Below, piece by piece: positions 10,661-23,035 of a DNA stretch of 64,000 bases. The position numbers were made by a program, and so were the translations under genes. The first letter of the stretch is position 1. Each line of letters begins with the position of its first letter. The stretch lies in contig JASANG010003984.1 of the NCBI GenBank assembly GCA_030248215.1, positions 1-64,000 on the forward strand. The letters are read 5' to 3'. The stretch comes from Enoplolaimus lenunculus (Eukaryota > Nematoda > Enoplea > Enoplida > Thoracostomopsidae). The notes under the pieces were generated by a model that made no database searches, had not been told where the DNA came from, and saw only the letters and a list, made by a program, of their open reading frames with translations.

Positions 10661-11307
10661 AATTTTGTGCCGACGCTCCTGGTCCGCAGTGAGAAAATAA
10701 ATTGAAAATATTTTAAATTCTTGTAAATTGTTTTCTAACAACCGCCCACTCACAGTCACCCGAGTCGAGAAAGCGAGCAATGTGAGCGTGGCGCTGATTC
10801 ATTATAGTTCATCGTTGTCAAATAGCAGGGTAACCAGGATTTTAGTTCGAGAGAGTATAAATCTTTGCTTAACCGTTTTTTGTTTTAAGTGAATTAATAA
10901 ATGTTTTTTACTTTTAAAACTATTTTCTAATTCGTGTAACAGTGTCTTTTTGTCATTTGTACAGATATTTCAGGCGAAGGAGTGTTATATTCCCTGTTCG
11001 TCTCGTCAGTATACGCGTCAGCTTTCAAAACATCTGGCACTGAATTTGAGTTGAGATATTTTTTTATTAATTTTATAATTGCGTTGTTTTGGTAGGCGTT
11101 GTTGCTCATCAAAGTAGAAGCTTAATTTTTTTGGTTTTCCACGCTGTTGGTCACCAGAATGGCAGATGGTCGAAAATAAAATCCACGCCTTTGGCTTTAG
11201 TGTTTATTAGCTTTGTTCGGTTGAAAATTCATTTTACTCAGTTGGCGATTTAAACTCTGGATTGAAGTGTAGGAGTTTTGAATTTTTAAGTCATTTTTTT
11301 TAATTTT

Positions 11308-11425
11308 ATGGGCCCATCAGTGTCGCATCTAAAGATCAGGGGACGAACGTTTTTCTGTGGGACTGCAATAGAGTGAAGCTTAAGCTTTAAGAGTAATTTA
11401 TTTGCTTTGCTTATGCTTAGGCTTA
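11308..11425 (+). mobile_element. GGCC-MITE family 2, truncated
   Basis: Contains AAAGATCAGGGGACGAACG, GGGACTGCAATAGAG and GCTTAGGCTTAGG, the left half of family 2. The right terminal repeat is missing. Confidence 0.5.
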
Positions 11426-12084
11426 GGCTTAGCGCAAATCCTTATATATATGTCGGTCCTGAAAACTTTTTTAACCCTCCTGACGAGGTAAGCTGGCTAC
11501 GGTCCTGGTTACCACTCGAGAAACCGCCTAAAAATCTCTGGACAAAAATTCCAATAGCGGGTTTGCCGCCGGAAATGCGGAAATCCCCCGCCCTGGCCAC
11601 GACTTGATTCTAGTCAAGCATCCTACATTGTTTGTTGTTTAAATTTCAAATTTCAAATTATCAACTGATTATTATTGTTTTACACAATCTTAAAATAGCA
11701 GGCGTTTCAAATTTAAATTGATCAAAGCGGCATAATTTCAGATTCAGATAATAATTATTGTGTAGGTTGCTGGTCTAGCTTTAAGTGCAACCTACGCAAT
11801 ATAGCGCGATCGAAAAAAATGCGCAGTATAAGGCGGAATTTGGAAAATATTTATTTAGTAATAGTTTTTTTTTGGCTTAAACGTACGTCATTGTTTATTT
11901 TACAACTGGCGCTGCGCGAAATGTTTATGTTTTTAAAATAAATTTTCGAAAAAACAAAACAAATTCAATTGGGTGGAAGTTTTCAAATTTTAAAGCGATT
12001 CGTTCTTTGAGGGTAATTGAGTTAACGGGTCGTTAGTTTGGCGAAGCAATTATTCATTTAATTAATAGCTGTATGTCGTGTGGT

Positions 12085-12264
12085 ATCAAGACATTCGTCG
12101 CCCGGCAACTTGTAATCTGAAATTTCATCGACTCGGTAATTGGTCGACCATCGTTATGGGTTTAGGGTTAGGATTAGGTTTAGGATTATATACGTTTAGG
12201 ATTATGCTTAGTATTATGCTTTATAGGCCTTAGGAGACTGCTGGGCGACAAGTTGTTGGGGAAG
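12085..12264 (+). mobile_element. MITE family 3 (GACAATTCGTCG ends)
   Basis: Starts near GTATCAAGACATTCGTCGCCC and ends GGCGACAAGTTGTTGGG...GTCGTAGAT. Shares CAACTTGTAATCTGAAAT and a TTAGGATTA/TTATGCTTAG core with the copies at 24186 and 33873. No coding capacity. Confidence 0.6.
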
Positions 12265-12522
12265 AATAGTCGTAGATTCATTTCGTGTACCACCGCTGTG
12301 AAGTACGAGAAAATTTCCGATATATTTTGTTGAATTGCTTGATTTACTAATCATTCGAAGTCGTGTAAATATTACGGTGATTAAGTTAAAATCAAAATAT
12401 TTGGACGGTGCAGTTATACCACCAAATTCAAGTTCACATTCATTCTGTAGGACTCGAGTTCCCTTCTGAACAAACTCAATGAAATCGTCGACGTGCACAA
12501 TCATTGAACATTTGAAATGTTG

Positions 12523-12680
12523 GCCCGTGTAAAGATCAGGTACGGAACGTTATTCTGTGGAACTGCAATAGAGTAAGCTTAAGCCATAGACTAATTTTTT
12601 TTGCTTCGCTTAGGCTTAGATTTAGGCTTAGGCTTAGGAATATGCTCATTCTTACACTTAAAGTTAGGCTTAGGCATCGT
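12523..12680 (+). mobile_element. GGCC-MITE family 2, right end lost
   Basis: Begins GGCCCGTGTAAAGATCAGG, then GGAACTGCAATAGAGTAAGC and GCTTAGGCTTAGG words. The expected CATGGGCC terminus is absent. Confidence 0.55.
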
Positions 12681-12780
12681 TCAGTACAGAAAATAACATT
12701 TTGTTTCGCCGCTCGAACACATACATACTAAATAAATACGCGCGACAAGCCGAAATCATTAGCTAAGTTCGTTTGTAGAA

Positions 12781-12805
12781 GCCACGTGAACAGAGTTCAC
12801 GTGGC
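12781..12805. repeat. Perfect 11-bp inverted repeat with CACGTG cores
   Basis: GCCACGTGAAC, three bases, then GTTCACGTGGC. Each arm holds a CACGTG E-box. Could be a protein-binding palindrome or chance; no nearby gene gives it a context. Confidence 0.6.
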
Positions 12806-12895
12806 CAAAACATTTTAGCTGTTCGCTAAAATTGCGGCCGTCCTAGCACGTATGCGCGCCGTTCCATCAATCACCTATCACGTGTCTCAAAGTGT

Positions 12896-13288
12896 TTGGC
12901 GTTGAATTTTTGTTGTTTATTCAGGTTTAACGAAGACGTAAATCGCATAATCAGCATCTCATTTGGACAGTGTGCCTTGCGTCCAGAGGTAAAAGTGTTT
13001 GCAAGCGAACGTAATTTGCGAGATGTTTTGACCGTTTGCCCGATACGATCCAGTAGGCAATTTCATCAAAGAGTCCCTTTATCTGAATTCTATGTGCACA
13101 ATTTTCGCCGGATATATCAACATATTTGTCGTTTTATACCCTTCGTACTACCCCCAAAGCATATTGAACCAACAGAAATATTGAAAATCATTCGCTTTTC
13201 ACAAAGACACGGTTATTTTAAGGATGTGTCGTCTTCTCACCCGTACAGAGTTGTTATCGCTACTGGCGTTAGTTTTACGGGAAACTAG
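12896..13288 (+). CDS. Unrecognised 130-codon open frame
   Basis: Open from a TTG at 12896 to a stop at 13288, with no in-frame ATG near the start. Residue use is balanced rather than low-complexity, and an exon-like segment (after TTTATTCAG near 12923, before GAGGTAAAA near 12989) sits inside it. No family motif was recognised. A frame of this length is expected by chance in 64 kb, so this is weak evidence for a gene. Confidence 0.15.
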   Translation: MALNFCCLFRFNEDVNRIISISFGQCALRPEVKVFASERNLRDVLTVCPIRSSRQFHQRVPLSEFYVHNFRRIYQHICRFIPFVLPPKHIEPTEILKIIRFSQRHGYFKDVSSSHPYRVVIATGVSFTGN

Positions 13289-14719
13289 CAAATCTGCTGG
13301 CGTGAGAATTCTATAACCACGTCACACCCAAAAAAAGTATTTGTAAATTTATTCAGAAAAGTATTTTCTGGTGTCAAATATGAAAAGTTTTTTCTGATAT
13401 TTAAGACAAATTTTCTAAAAATAACTGGAAAATGTTTAATATTTTTAAACTTTATTTCAGTACTTTTTTGAAAACTGTTCTGTTGTAACAGAAATACTTT
13501 TCAAGTGCACCTTGCTAAGTAGATTTTTTGATTGTAAGAATTTTTTTCTTAAATATCAGAAACATTATTTTGAGTGCATTTGGTTCTGGTTTAACAGATA
13601 AATAGTATGTATTCAAGCCCGGAACTGTTTGTATTCGTGATAACATAAGGACCCTGATATATGTTTACGGACCCGCTATTCACTGGCGGATCGAATTGGT
13701 TGATGCCTACGCCTAATCCCACAATACGGACACCAAACGTGAAATTCTGTTCAAATTTAGTACTAAAATTGCGTTCAGCTACTCGCTGGCTTCGCTTGCG
13801 AGTTTTTTTTCTTTTTCAATATTTAGTGTACGGTTCCATCGTCGAAAAATTTTGGATCCGTCAACTGTCATTGTTAGCCCTAAACGCTGTGTATGATTCC
13901 GGCTTTCAAGTCACATGATATGCGCTGGAATTGACTGTCAAAACAAGCAGCCAACGGATTTCAAATGCGAGCTTATTTCACTTCTATTTTTAGCTGAACA
14001 AGTGATTTTATATTCGTTTTTTTGCTGCATGGTTACTTAGCTATACAGCGAACAATATGTATTAATTTTATTCAGTTTGTTTGCCAATTGTACCATAATT
14101 GAACCACGGGATATTGATGATATATACCCTTCGAAATTTATATTTGAATAAACGACCCATAGTTAAACTCTAATTTAGTATTGACGGATTCTAAACGTTT
14201 TTTTTTTGAGCTACGCTGGTTCTCAGATTACAAGTTCCACGTATACCCTAACCGAGGTGAACTTGTCTGCTTATATCGTTGTTGTTGTGCTAGAACTGTG
14301 TAACCGAAAGATGGTCGGTACAGTACGCCATGGTCTCGAACATTCTGGCACGGCATATTTTTGTTTTGGTTCAGAAAATGGCCAGGTGCCAGCGAACAAC
14401 CAGCGTATGACTAGCGATTATTATTCGTCGTTAGAGTGGGTTATTTTTAGCTTTTAAAAATATTGAGTTTAGCGAGTATTTTCAACGATGTACAGTGAGA
14501 TATTTACGACACATCAGGCGTTTGTTATTGTCATCGTTGTTCGTTTAATAATTTATTTTTCAAATCGTTTGGGTTTTTTTGGTTTGTTTAGCTTGGATGC
14601 TCGTTGGACTATTGCGACTGTGTCCTTGTGTGTGTGTTTTTTTACTTGTGATTTTAATTTGTTATCATCGAGTTAGATTAAAAGTTTGGTATGTCACTGA
14701 CACGTTGTATTGTGATGAA

Positions 14720-14863
14720 GGCCCATGTATAGGACAGGGCCGGATCGTTTTCTGGAGGGGCTATAATAGAGTCAGTTTAAGCTTTAGACTATTTTTTGTT
14801 GCTTAGGCTTAGGCTTAGGAATAGGAATAGGCTTATACTACTGTTCCGGCCCTGTTCTATACA
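14720..14863 (+). mobile_element. GGCC-MITE family 2, perfect 8-bp duplication
   Basis: Starts GGCCCATGTATAGGACAGG and ends CCTGTTCTATACATAGGTC. Flanked by GTGATGAA on both sides (14712-14719 and 14864-14871). The interior holds GCTTAGGCTTAGG. A clean reference copy for the family. Confidence 0.85.
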
Positions 14864-14871
14864 TAGGTCGT

Positions 14872-15427
14872 GATGAATATGGCGTGAAATTTTGAAATTA
14901 AGTTAATATAATTTTTTTAATTTTTAGGAATGGGTGCTGTACGCTGTTAGGTGTCCCCATATGTTGTCCATTCACCAAACCGTTGACCAATGCACGTCAT
15001 ATACAAGGTTGTAGTCTCGTGATTTCAGTTAACTTTATGTAACTAAATTTTTTAAACCTTTAGGTTCCGGAAGGTGATTTTGAAGCTTGTCAAAAGTAAA
15101 TTTTCTATTCGCTCTCCCGAAATTTCTGAAGGAGATATATTTCCTGTACCGTTCTATTTGTATTCGCTCGTGGTTATAGAGAGAAGTTAATAGCGCCTCT
15201 AAGCAAACTTATAGATTATTACCATTTCTAAATGCAATTTTTCTGCTGCGGTACTGTTTGATGTCATAACCACTGTTCAGATTAAGTCATTTTTGACAGC
15301 TTTCTATGACATATTTTAAAATTTTTTGACGTGAATACAAAACCTATTTTGCCTGGTTTGCAAGCGGGTCGATCGAGTACGACCCCCAGCGGCGGCCGTG
15401 GTCCCCCCCACCGTACTATTAATTTCA
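14872..15427. other. Intergenic, nothing recognised
   Basis: AT-rich text without exon-like frames or identifiable repeat ends. Confidence 0.4.
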
Positions 15428-15753
15428 GGCCCATAGCCAGCTCACCTTGCTAGGGATGCTAGAAGTGTTTCAGGAGTTGCATACAAGAGGTTTCGTTGAC
15501 TTTACAAGCAAGGTTGAAAAAATTTCTAGGGGGGGAAGTTTTCCAGGGGGGCAAAAGTTTTCCAGGGGGGGCAAAAGTTTTCCAGGGGGGCAAAAGTTTT
15601 CCAGGGGGGCAAAAGTTTTCCAGGGGGGCAAAAGTTTTCCAGGGGGGGGGCAAAAGTTTTCCAGGGGGGGGGGGGGCAAAAGTTTTCCAGGGGGCAAAAG
15701 TTTTCCAGGGGGGCTAAGTCTGAGCTCCCCTGCCTACCTTTGGCTACGGGCCC
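15428..15753 (+). mobile_element. GGCCC-TAGCCAGCTCACC element, copy 2, carrying a tandem array
   Basis: Left end GGCCCATAGCCAGCTCACC, right end TTGGCTACGGGCCCG. The diagnostic TTTACAAGCAAGGTTGA is present. Its usual 'CTAGGGGGGCAAAA..TTTTCCAGGGGGG' segment has been amplified into the array at 15528-15712. Confidence 0.75.
15528..15712 (+). repeat. G-run minisatellite, unit about 19 bp, inside the MITE
   Basis: About nine copies of GGGGGGCAAAAGTTTTCCA, with G runs from 5 to about 12. Other family members have one or two such motifs, so the array arose by local expansion. Regular G runs on the plus strand could form G-quadruplexes. Confidence 0.9.
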
Positions 15754-16030
15754 GATAAACTGCTATTGTCATACGCGGCGATGTGTGTCAGCAAGGGCGT
15801 ACGTCGAAATGTTTCTTCGAGAAATTTCGGTGATTTTTGGATATTTGTCAAGTCAACTGACGCGTTTACAACAACAGCTGAAAAAAACACGTTGGTTTTT
15901 CAATATTTGAAAACAAAGAAAATAATATCACAAAAACATGTTTACATCGTTTATTTGAAAAACATTTTGTGTCGCCCGGAAACGGGCAAGTAACCAAGGC
16001 AGAGGGAGCTTAGCGTAACTGGAAATATTT

Positions 16031-16150
16031 TAGCCCCCCCTAGAAGGTTTTCAACCTTGCTTGTAAGTCAACGTAAACCCTTATATGGCCGTTGTGAAAC
16101 AAAATTTTTTTAGCCTTCCGCCCTAGCAGGATGAGCTGGCTACTGGCCGG
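16031..16150 (-). mobile_element. GGCCC-TAGCCAGCTCACC element, inverted partial copy
   Basis: CCCCCCCTAGAAGGTTTTC, then TCAACCTTGCTTGTAAGTC, ending GAGCTGGCTACTGGCC: the reverse complement of the family, only about 300 bp from the copy in the opposite orientation. Confidence 0.65.
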
Positions 16151-16522
16151 CGCGGGGGTTAATAATCGGGTGTGCGTGAGTCACAGTTGTTTTCGTCAAG
16201 CTGGATGTGGTTCGCTAGCTTACGAGTCATCGACGGTTTTAGCTCATACCCGCCTACGTCAAATATTTTTCAACTTACAACTAAAATCTTTTTTAAATTG
16301 GGCTTTGAAATTAAATTAATAGCAAGTGAAATTTTATTTTTTTCGGCGAAAAATAAAACGGTGGGTACTCAAAAGTTGAGTTGACAGGAAATTTTGAAAA
16401 TATATTTTTGCCTATACAATAATTATTTTTGGCCAAGAACACCATATAATAGCCCCAATGGTGTATATACTAGGGTGGTATACATACAGGGGGCACACAC
16501 ATAGATATATACGTATATATTA

Positions 16523-16636
16523 GGCCCGTAGCCAGCTCATCTTGCTAATAGGCTGGTAAAAAGGGGTTTTCATTGACTTAAAAGTAAGGTTGAAAATGTT
16601 CTAGGGAAGGTCAAATTTATTCCAGGGGGGCTAAGC
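16523..16636 (+). mobile_element. GGCCC-TAGCCAGCTCACC element, truncated copy
   Basis: GGCCCGTAGCCAGCTCATC, then AAAGTAAGGTTGAAAATG and CCAGGGGGGCTAAGCCC. The right terminus is not evident. Confidence 0.6.
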
Positions 16637-16764
16637 CCTTCTTATCTCCCTATGTTACTCATAGGTTAAGGTGAGAGAAACGGTACACGAATCATACATT
16701 TTACCAATGAAATATCTATATTTTTGCCCAAGGACAAAAGGGATATAAATAGCCTCAGGTGAGT

Positions 16765-16812
16765 TATTATTATTATTATTATTCATTTATTTATTATTAT
16801 TATTATTATTTC
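16765..16812 (+). repeat. (ATT)n microsatellite
   Basis: Run of ATT triplets with one interruption (CATTTATTT). Confidence 0.9.
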
Positions 16813-17261
16813 CGAAACATAAGGTTACTCACAGGTTCAATGAGTAATACCAGACTCTTGTAAACGTCGTAGGCGTACAAACCTTAGTCATAATTTCTCG
16901 GTTTTGTTCTTAGAAATCCATGCCGGTCTGAAGAGTGGATTTTGTTTCCATAAGTATCATTTTTGATGTGTGATTGGTTCAAATTTCTACCGGTTTGCGA
17001 CTTTATTCAGCGTATTTTGTTCGTTAAACGTTTCGTTTTGGATATATTCTTCCATTTTACCCGTTGTTATATGGTAGTGTGTGAAATTTCATTGGCTAAC
17101 ATAGCTACGGTTGTTTTTATTAACTGCATGCAAGTGCAATTTTTTCCTGCATCGGTTATATTAAGTTTCTTTGTTCGTCGGTATATGCGCACGGTAAATG
17201 TATGTAAAGCAAAAATGATTGTGATACATGTGAACATTAATCGAAGTATGAAGTTGATGCA

Positions 17262-17328
17262 GTGACCGTGTGAGTGGTAGCATGCTTGACTCGAGTGCAA
17301 GAACGTCGATGTTCGAACCCGTGGTGTG
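17262..17328 (+). mobile_element. tRNA-like sequence B (possible SINE head)
   Basis: GTGAGTGGTAGCATGC resembles a pol III A box and GATGTTCGAACCC a B box, at near-tRNA spacing. Acceptor and anticodon stems do not pair well, so a functional tRNA is unlikely. No second copy in the window confirms a SINE. Confidence 0.45.
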
Positions 17329-17442
17329 ATCCTTTGTTTGGGCAAAACTGCGAATAGGGGTTGGAATAGTCCCATTCTTATTATTGTTCTGCTAGAGTGT
17401 AGCAATAGCCGTCCGATATTAAATTCAATTCGTCGAGGGACA

Positions 17443-17610
17443 GGCCCGGTCACCGTAGCCAGCTCACCTTGGTATGGCAGCTAAAAAATTTTTCACAACG
17501 GACATACAAAGGTTTTTGGTTGACAGGTTGAAAATTTTCTAGGGAGGCCAAAATTTTTCCAGTTGGGGCCGACGCACCCGCGGACCCGTTCGCCCTTGAC
17601 TACATGCCCA
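17443..17610 (+). mobile_element. GGCCC-TAGCCAGCTCACC element, diverged copy
   Basis: GGCCCGGTCACCGTAGCC then AGCTCACCTTGGTATGG, and further GGTTGAAAATTTTCTAGGG; ends near TTGACTACATGCCC. Confidence 0.6.
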
Positions 17611-17969
17611 TTGAGGCAACAACGAACCTAACTACAAATCTCACTATCGCTGCTTGATCCGGAAACAAAAGTTTCAAAATTTATTGTTACATTTCACTTA
17701 CGTAAATTTAAGGAATGTTTATTTTGAAGTAATTCAGTATCAGGAGTCGATGATGTTTAGTTTGTGTAAACATACAGCCTTTGTTTTCGCCGGTTTCCTG
17801 TTCAACTCGCGTACGATTTACACTTGTCCCCCGCTCGCCACCCCACCAACCCCCTTCATCAACTTGTTATGTTTCTCTTAAACACAGGGGTGTAGCTTAG
17901 AATTCATTTATTGACGGTAGTAAACTCAGACAGAGAAAATTTTGTTGGCCTATAATAAGTACCAGGTTC

Positions 17970-18113
17970 GGGCCTGTAGCCAGCTAACTTGCTAGGGGGG
18001 GTTAAAACTTTTTCAGGAGGGGCAGTCAAAGGTTTTCAATGAGTTACAAGCAAGGTTGAAAATTTTCAAGGGGAGGCTGGGGCCCCCTGCCCTCCCCCCT
18101 TGGCTACGGGCCC
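17970..18113 (+). mobile_element. GGCCC-TAGCCAGCTCACC element, complete copy
   Basis: Left GGGCCTGTAGCCAGCT, right TTGGCTACGGGCCC, interior TTACAAGCAAGGTTGAAAA. At about 144 bp it is one of the most compact full copies. Confidence 0.75.
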
Positions 18114-19043
18114 GGGTAGGTTATTTTAACGTGTGTAAGTGCATTTTTAGCGTCCAAGGATTTCAGGGGGCGGGTCGGGCATGCATTTCCTCGTTTCTTC
18201 CTGCGGTATGCGACGCTCTTGTCAAATAGTTTTGAGTTTATTTAAAAAAATGTTTTTTGACAGTCTGTTAAAGAGTTGTATAAACTTTGATATTTAATAG
18301 TATATATATATTCATTTATTTATTGATTTGTGGCTTGTTCGTGCCGTGCTATGTGACGGTTTACACTAAATAAATTCTTTCTATATCTGTTTAGTTTTCG
18401 TTGTAAAAGTTCAAAGTTTGCTATTGCAATTATATACGCAATTGCAATTTTTGTGCAGAATAGTGACAGTCTCGGCTGTGTAGAGCTTGCATTTAATAGT
18501 TGGTGCTCAATATATATATAGATATATGTGTGTGTATGTGTGCAATTATTATTTGAACTTTTATGAAAATATTGTCTCAAAATTTTCGGTGATAATTTTG
18601 TATTTCACAAACTGGTCTGTTGTGTTCTTTGCGATGAGAACTGAAAGTGATTCAAGGTTATACAGGACGGTCGCGTTTGTCGCAGATGGCTGGCTTGTGT
18701 TCAAGCTAAAATCACTTTTTGAACAAGTATTAGGACTTATGGATCCCAAATGTTAATTAGTTTTACTACATGAGGTTGTACCCATTCGAAATACAATCAA
18801 GTCTACATCGCTCGGGTGAAAAGTTGAAAATATCACTGAATTGTGGATTCGATGTCATTTTTGATTGGATTTTCTCGGAATTTTTTCTGAACTCAAAACT
18901 GCGTTCAACGACCTGGCCCATGTATAGAACAGGGCTTCCGCCTGGCCCCATCTTGGCTACAGGCCCGGGTCCCTGTGTCATAGATTGTAGCTAATTTGCA
19001 TTGTGGGACGTTGGCATGGTCCAATGTTCACTTTTTTCGCCGT
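18114..19043. other. Intergenic; stray family 2 end at 18911
   Basis: GGCCCATGTATAGAACAGGG at about 18916 is a solitary left end of family 2, followed within 40 bp by GGCTACAGGCCCGGG, an end of the TAGCCAGC family. This looks like a junction of two decayed elements. No gene was seen. Confidence 0.4.
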
Positions 19044-19314
19044 ATATGTCGTAGGTCTATCTGCTATTCAGGCCAATTACAAATTGGCCTACGCCAATCT
19101 GCCATTTTATGTAATGGTAATTTCGAATTGGCTCAAATGCTGTTGAACTTATAGACAAGTCCGATTTGATTATTTGAACAGACGCATGTCCGTTTATCCA
19201 ATCAGCGTTAGTTTTACATCACTGTTGTTTTGTTTGCTCTACATCTCATAATCGCTATTTGGCCTTGGTCAAACTGCTATTTGCTCATAATAACAGATTG
19301 ACCTACGACATAAT
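19044..19314. mobile_element. MITE with TATGTCGTAGG ends, copy 1
   Basis: Left TATGTCGTAGGTCTATCTGC, right ACAGATTGACCTACGACATA. The interior is itself partly palindromic (GGCCAATTACAAATTGGCC). A shorter copy lies at 61211-61283. Confidence 0.7.
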
Positions 19315-22300
19315 ATATACACCCTTTAAACTTTTACTTGAAAACCCATTAAGGGCAAACAAGATAAATCAGGCACAAAATCGACATTCAGCTACGGTAT
19401 TTTTATATTGCACCCTGTTTCTAACATGTTTTTGAAACTTTGCTCTCTTTTACCACTATACACAGCCAATCAAATACCTGCAAAATATTTTTATTAAGAA
19501 TTTTTTCGAAATATTTTGATAAATTCATCAACTCTTAAAAATCATCTATTAATTAAAATCACCGCAACACGCTGCTTACTGTAATCCAACTTAATTCTTT
19601 CTGGCGTACCATTAAAGCCAAATTTACTAGCTATATAGATAACTTTTCAAAATGGCTGACACCATGATTTAGCTAGGTATTAGCTATGTATATTTGTATA
19701 AAAAACCCAACAAAACATCGTTTGTGTACCATGTTGCGCCGGTCGCCGCGTACCCGATGCTATTCTGTGGGTAGACGCATTGCTTGCCTTCTAGGGTCGG
19801 GCTAGCTGGCTGTTGAAACGTTGTTTCGCGTATATATATATAGAAGACTACCCTCGAAGACAGGGACAGAGACACAAATCGATGAAAATAAAACCCTATC
19901 TGCGCCTGGCTGTCCCTGGCGCGTATAACGAGATCGGTTTGTTTTGAGTTCTGCGGACTCGAAAGCAAAAAAACCATTGTTTTTATGGCACATTCCGCGG
20001 GTCGAAATCTAGGATTTGCTTCGCTATAGAGTGCCAGGCTCGTAGCCACCGACTGTGAGTAAAACGGGGGGTAACAAGACTTTTAGAAGATGTAAGGATA
20101 ATTTTTAAACATCGCATTGTTTTAATGGTGTCGAAAAATATTCGGTCATAGAGGGTCGCATAGCGCTAAGATATACGTTGGGAACGGTGGTGCCCGTCCT
20201 GGTCTCCCCGTAGTCGCGGCCGCTTGCTGGGTTTTAGCGAAATTAACATCGGCAACTCGCGAAAGCCATATAGACTGAACTAGCAGTACTAGCCTGACTT
20301 TGTGTATATATCTGGTTTGTTTCGGATTTTATACGCCTGGCTAAAATATAACCTAAAAATACAATATTTATAGACTGTTATTTTGTTGATATTTTTGCTT
20401 AATCATAGGATTTGGTTTTGTATCGGTTAACAGAACTTTCCAAGGTTTACAGGGTTTTTGGACGATTATTTTTGGGTTTAATGTAAATTGTACATTTGCG
20501 TCAGTTGGCTAAAACGGGAATAAGCCAAAAGTTATTATGCATAGATGGCGGGAATTTTTAGCTATTATGACGTGACTGTGGTTAAAATATAAAATTTAGC
20601 TAAAAATTTATAAGCGACCAATCTGTTGAACCTTAGGCTTATGGTTAGACTTATGTCTAGGCTTACGTTTAGGCTTAGGCTTAGTATGCAGGCCCTTATA
20701 ACTACGATGGGTCATTCGGTCTATAGTCATTCGAGAATACGGGTCCGGGTACAAAGTTATACTATGCTTCTATGGACTCTACTTCACCAATCTAACTGGA
20801 ATTTTAATTGATTTGAATGAGGTTTAATCTTTAGTAAATCTCAATTAAGCTTAACGACTCTGTGACGTGCATTTTTTGTACCGAATTTATGTCGATGTTT
20901 ACTTAGCTAGCAGGTGTCGAGCAGGAAGTAAATTTCACCAGAACAGGAACATGAACAGGAATTGAATTTTTGCAGGAATTCTGGCCGAAATACGAATTTT
21001 AGTACAACCTTGCTACTATATATGTGCTTGATTGAAAATTTATTTGATTATTTTATCTAAATAGCGCAGTGTCTAAAGTCCAACAACTCATGTGCTCTCG
21101 ATCGAAAGTGTTTACCATCACCGCTCGACGACTCGACCTTGGCTGTAGCCTGAGTGGGTGGCTCACTTAAACCACCATATATTAAATTGCTCTTGTACTC
21201 TTTGTCCGGCAGGTTTAAACTCCGCGGTTTAGTGTTAACTTTAATAAAAGATTTACCTAAATCTAAGCCTTTTACCTAAATCTAAGCCTTTTTTTTAACA
21301 TTTGCGCTAACTAAATGTGACGGAAAGGGAATACAGGAGCCAATTAAATTTTAATCCGGCCGCAAAACGCGGTATCGTATTAAATTCAGCGAATCAAATT
21401 AACCAGTACTTACAGTGTTAAAGAGATGATAGGAAAACAACTTTAGTAATTTTATTAATTCGTCGTAAATATTTTGCTATTAAAATTGAAATACTGACCT
21501 CAGCAGGGCGAGATCACCACTCACAGGTGATGCTAAACGTTTTTTATGACCGGCAAACACGGGGTTTCGATGACTTACAAAGGAAAGTTGAAAATTTTCT
21601 AGGGGGACAAAAATTACTCCAGGGGGCGGAGTCCTCCTGGTTCCCTACTGGATACGGACGGGCCCAGTTCAACTTTGCTATTCTAGTTTTGCAGTATAGC
21701 CCATGTATAGAACGGGGGCTTGCAGTATTAAGTTGATGATAATTTTTGTGGCACATCAAGGCGTATCTGGGCAATATCTTGTAGCAACTGGTAAACTTTG
21801 AGTAAAATATTCTTGGGTAAGTCCTTGCCGTAGTGTCAGGCCCCAGGAACAGTATTAAATATTTTAAATTTAATTTCACCTATTGATATTTTGAATGAAA
21901 ACATTACGATACAAGCGTAGTAGTAAAATCAAAATAATAACCATGAAATCTTTGGTTTGAACCGATTCTGACCGACAAAAGCGTCAATCTGAGCCTAAGC
22001 ATAAGCCTAACTGTAAATTTAAACTTAAAATATAAGCTTAAAACCTATGACGGTTGTAAGCTTATGCCTAACTTTTGGCCAAAATGTCAATATTACGAAA
22101 ACTGCGCCACGGAAAGCGTGTAAGGGTCTCTACTTTATATGGGACCTGCTCTTATACAGAACCCAGTATAGTTTAGCTGATATCAGTTTTTCCGCTGTAG
22201 TAATGATTTATTAATGTGATATAAAGTTATCATATACCTCTATAGGTAAACGTTTATTTTTTAGAATGCATAAATATCACTTAATTATTACATTAACCCT

Positions 22301-23035
22301 TGGTATATAATAAGACTACTTATATGTTAATATCAATGACCTCAATCTAAGTTTCAGCCCAGTAAAGAGGTCACTGTATTAATCAAATATAAGTGAACAC
22401 AGGTACCACATGGCACTAGACAAACAAACTCAAATTAGCATAGTTAGCTACCAATTTTTCGCGGAATTAGCTATCAAATGACGCACAGGCAATATTTATT
22501 CAGCTCACTTGCGCAGTGTTCTGTTAATGAGTTTGTGTAACCCAAATGCCGAACTTTTTATATTTCGATGAAGAGTTGGTCGAAAATAATTTTTTTGTCG
22601 GTTCAAAACGTCCGTTCAAACGTATAACTGCTGGATCAGCATGCAGAACTTACTATTATATTTTTATATTTTACCGTACTGTAAATATTGCATAGTAAAC
22701 GTTAGCATTTACGTGTTTCGTTCGGTGAATTTGTGAGTTCATTTTCGGTTGAACTTATTTATTTCAAAGCCTGAACTTGAATACTTTGTACTTGCTAATA
22801 GCAGGAAACATTCACAAATTGAATATGATCGTTTAGTCGAACGCAAGCCGAACGAAATGCGAGGAATAAAGGTTTTAAAATGTTTCAAATTGACGCATTC
22901 GCCATTTAGGATCAAATTTTTAGTTTGCTAGCAATGGAACTTTTTTTGTAAGTTTTACCCTCGGAAACCGATTCCTGGCTACAATTTTGGCTTTCGTTCC
23001 GCTTCTAAGTTATATACAGCGGTAAAAAAATTGCA
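19315..23035. other. Intergenic, decayed repeats only
   Basis: A GGCTTAGG-type hexamer cluster at 20633-20690 and its complement at about 21990-22075. A diverged TAGCCAGC-family copy at about 21560-21660 (ACTTACAAAGGAAAGTTG, GGGACAAAAATTACTCCAGG). A single AACAGGAACATGAACAGG stretch near 20940. The long minus-strand frame at 19684-20049 has no recognisable domain. Confidence 0.4.

Noticed and set aside
12214-12504. IVHVDDFIEF in a minus-strand frame, resembling a copia RT motif
   Set aside because: No upstream or downstream RT, RNase H or integrase motifs, no LTRs, and the frame runs into a family 3 MITE. Taken as coincidence.
13320-13580. Possible inverted-repeat element (TGTTCTGTTGTAACAGAA and AAAGTATTT words)
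   Set aside because: I could not define paired ends or a target duplication; AT-rich similarity alone is not enough.
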